Shown here piece by piece: positions 6,852-7,805 of a DNA stretch of 7,805 nt; within the stretch, counting starts at the first letter, position 1; each line of letters opens with the position of its first letter. A model generated the notes under the pieces. It had not been told where the DNA came from, ran no database searches, and worked only from the letters and a program-made list of their open reading frames with translations. The stretch comes from Candidatus Cloacimonadota bacterium (GTDB lineage Bacteria > Cloacimonadota > Cloacimonadia > Cloacimonadales > TCS61). The stretch covers positions 1 through 7,805 of the forward strand of contig JAIORR010000325.1 of the NCBI GenBank assembly GCA_021108055.1, read 5' to 3'. The position numbers were made by a program, and so were the translations under genes.

Positions 6852-6988
6852 AAAGTAGAGAGTAGAAGAATCCCTACTCTACAATATTAACAATAGAATA
6901 ATATGTTTTCCATTATTCTACTTTATAATAATCTACTTGACAACAAATCCCTCATTATTTAATTCGATACTCGAAAGTAGAATAATAG
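6852..6988. promoter_or_regulatory. AGTAGA/TCTACT repeat cluster, candidate operator of the padR-efflux operon
   Basis: AGTAGA occurs at 6854-6859, 6861-6866 and 6976-6981, and TCTACT at 6917-6922 and 6932-6937. AGAGTAG (6859-6865) pairs with CTACTCT (6874-6880). TAGAATAAT (6894-6902) pairs with ATTATTCTA (6912-6920). ATTATTCTACTTT (6912-6924) is a perfect 13-bp inverted copy of AAAGTAGAATAAT (6974-6986), and these two flank a TTGACA box. TTCGA-TAC-TCGAA (6963-6975) is a further palindrome. The density of one motif just upstream of a PadR gene suggests regulator binding sites; PadR itself is the first candidate. It is not the ATGT-N8-ACAT type described for several PadR proteins. Confidence 0.55.
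6937..6963 (+). promoter_or_regulatory. Possible sigma-70-like promoter for padR
   Basis: A perfect TTGACA (6937-6942) is followed, after a short 15-bp spacer, by TTTAAT (6958-6963), which matches TATAAT at 5 of 6 positions. The TCTACT repeat at 6932-6937 overlaps the first base of the -35 box, a position suited to repression. The leader would be about 110 nt. The spacer is shorter than ideal, so the -10 assignment is uncertain. Confidence 0.35.
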
Positions 6989-7081
6989 AAAAAAGAGTAT
7001 TTTAAAATAAAATGCAGGATTCTTTAATTTGTTATGTCTGTATTATAAAGATGAAAAGAATTCACTCCAAAAGGAGGAAAA

Positions 7082-7657
7082 ATGAATAAATCTGATCTAA
7101 TCGTGCTTGGATTTCTGAACAGGAAGCCAATGTACGGTTATGAGATTATCCAATTTACAAAAATGAAAGGACTCGATGTATGGGCCGGGATTAAAATGCC
7201 TTCTATATATAAAGCATTGCAGCGATTGGAAGTAAATAATTATATTTCCGGCAAGAGGGTCGTAGAAGGTAATAATCCTCCGCGAAAAGTATTTACAATA
7301 ACGAAAACAGGAACAAATCATTTTCGAAAGATCCTGACATATTTTCTGGAATCTGAAAGTGAATTGAATGTCGATTTCTGGATGGCGATTTCTTTTATGG
7401 GAAACGGAATAAGTAAAAAATTATTTCTTCAATTTTTAGATAACCGAATAGATAGAGTATCTGCTCACATAAAACATCACAAAGAACATTGTAATATTCC
7501 TGAAAATGTATTAAAGAACATCCCTTTTTATATTAAAATATTAATGGAAATGGGTGAGGATATGCATAAAACTGAGAAACGAAATCTGACAAAATTGAAA
7601 AAAGCAGTTTTGAAACCGGAAAACGAATTCGTATTCCTGGAAGAGGAGGAACTTTGA
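7082..7657 (+). CDS. PadR family transcriptional regulator
   Basis: This 191-residue protein has a PadR winged-helix N-terminal domain (about residues 5-85): IVLGFLNRKPMYGYEI, the recognition-helix segment MPSIYKALQRLEVNNYI, and the wing PPRKVFTITKTG. Residues ~90-175 form a helical, Vir_act_alpha_C-like dimerisation region. PadR proteins are usually repressors that release DNA on binding small hydrophobic or drug-like ligands, and often control a neighbouring transporter. Here the gene directly precedes a TolC-like gene and overlaps it by 4 nt, which supports a role as local regulator of efflux; that role is inferred. The ATG has a strong AAGGAGG (7071-7077) 4 nt upstream. The C-terminal tail is acidic (EEEEL), and its codons also form the ribosome binding site of the next gene. 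The ligand cannot be deduced. Confidence 0.92.
   Translation: MNKSDLIVLGFLNRKPMYGYEIIQFTKMKGLDVWAGIKMPSIYKALQRLEVNNYISGKRVVEGNNPPRKVFTITKTGTNHFRKILTYFLESESELNVDFWMAISFMGNGISKKLFLQFLDNRIDRVSAHIKHHKEHCNIPENVLKNIPFYIKILMEMGEDMHKTEKRNLTKLKKAVLKPENEFVFLEEEEL
7643..7649 (+). promoter_or_regulatory. Ribosome binding site inside the padR tail, for the TTG start
   Basis: GAGGAGG lies within the Glu codons that end the PadR gene and is 4 nt from TTG at 7654. It decides the TTG start: the encoded protein then begins directly with a signal peptide, and no ATG or GTG in that frame lies nearby. Confidence 0.65.
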
Positions 7658-7805
7658 AAAGACTAATTATAATCACGATCCTTATAGTATCTTGTATTAT
7701 TCTAAATGCTGAAATACTGACCTTGAAAGATGCGAAAGAAATAGCACTCAAAAACAATCCCGAATATCTATCAAAAAAATATGCTTTTGAATCTGCAAAA
7801 TGGAG
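7654..7805 (+). CDS. TolC-like outer membrane efflux protein, N-terminal fragment
   Basis: The frame starts at TTG and runs off the window end, giving 50 residues. It opens with a signal peptide (KRLIIITILIVSCIILNA) and continues with EILTLKDAKEIALKNNPEYL, the typical start of the outer membrane efflux protein (OEP/TolC) family, where the first helix of the periplasmic coiled-coil begins with an LT(L)xxAxxxAlxNNP pattern. Such proteins form the outer membrane channel of tripartite efflux or export systems, with a membrane-fusion protein and an RND or ABC pump, which would be expected downstream. TTGA overlaps the padR stop, so translation is probably coupled and regulator and channel share a transcript. 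Lipoprotein status is unlikely: a Cys lies in the hydrophobic stretch, but no clear lipobox with a good +1 Cys is seen. Confidence 0.82.
   Translation, partial: MKRLIIITILIVSCIILNAEILTLKDAKEIALKNNPEYLSKKYAFESAKW

Noticed and set aside
7051..7089. 12-codon leader-peptide-like frame overlapping the padR start
   Set aside because: It has no ribosome binding site of its own, and its basic residues simply come from translating the padR ribosome binding site out of frame.
1..7805. CRISPR array or insertion sequence
   Set aside because: No regularly spaced 20-40 bp repeats and no transposase frame with terminal inverted repeats are present.

Overview
The window is AT-rich bacterial DNA and most likely comes from a member of the FCB superphylum, with Cloacimonadota (Candidatus Cloacimonas relatives) the best guess. 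The reasons are a giant multidomain C25 (gingipain-family) secreted protein with a FlgD-like type IX secretion C-terminal domain, the NYPNPFN-type linker before that domain, and modules typical of that lineage. This taxonomic call is inference, because no rRNA or tRNA gene is present.

Layout. Positions 1-154 are a non-coding leader. Positions 155-418 (+) encode an 87-aa Cys-containing protein of the TIGR04076 type, function unknown. Positions 419-695 lie between convergent genes and are crowded with palindromes, including a near-perfect 11-bp-stem hairpin nested with two other stems. Positions 696-6458 (-) encode a ~1,920-aa secreted C25-like protein: signal peptide, propeptide, C25 domain, regulatory-like domain, four related Asp/Asn-rich beta modules with a larger beta module between the second and third, a cleaved-adhesin/MAM-like domain, a second regulatory-like domain, two FN3 domains and the sorting domain. 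Positions 6459-7081 are a long AT-rich divergent intergenic region. Its right half holds a cluster of AGTAGA / TCTACT inverted and direct repeats around a TTGACA box. Positions 7082-7657 (+) encode a PadR-family regulator that overlaps by 4 nt the start of a TolC-like outer-membrane efflux protein, which is cut by the window edge.

How the genes work together. The PadR and TolC-like genes are translationally coupled and look like the first two genes of a self-regulated efflux operon, with the repeat cluster upstream as the candidate operator. The C25-like protein is transcribed divergently and looks like an independent surface or secreted protein. The small TIGR04076 protein has no visible functional link to it.

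Most notable points: (1) the position of the gingipain catalytic His is Phe in the C25 domain, while the Cys is kept; (2) an in-frame 29-residue, Arg/Lys-rich segment interrupts the first FN3 domain and looks like an inserted intragenic element; (3) a smaller insertion and a 9-bp triplicate sit in the sorting domain; (4) the repeat cluster upstream of padR does not look like the classic PadR operator.
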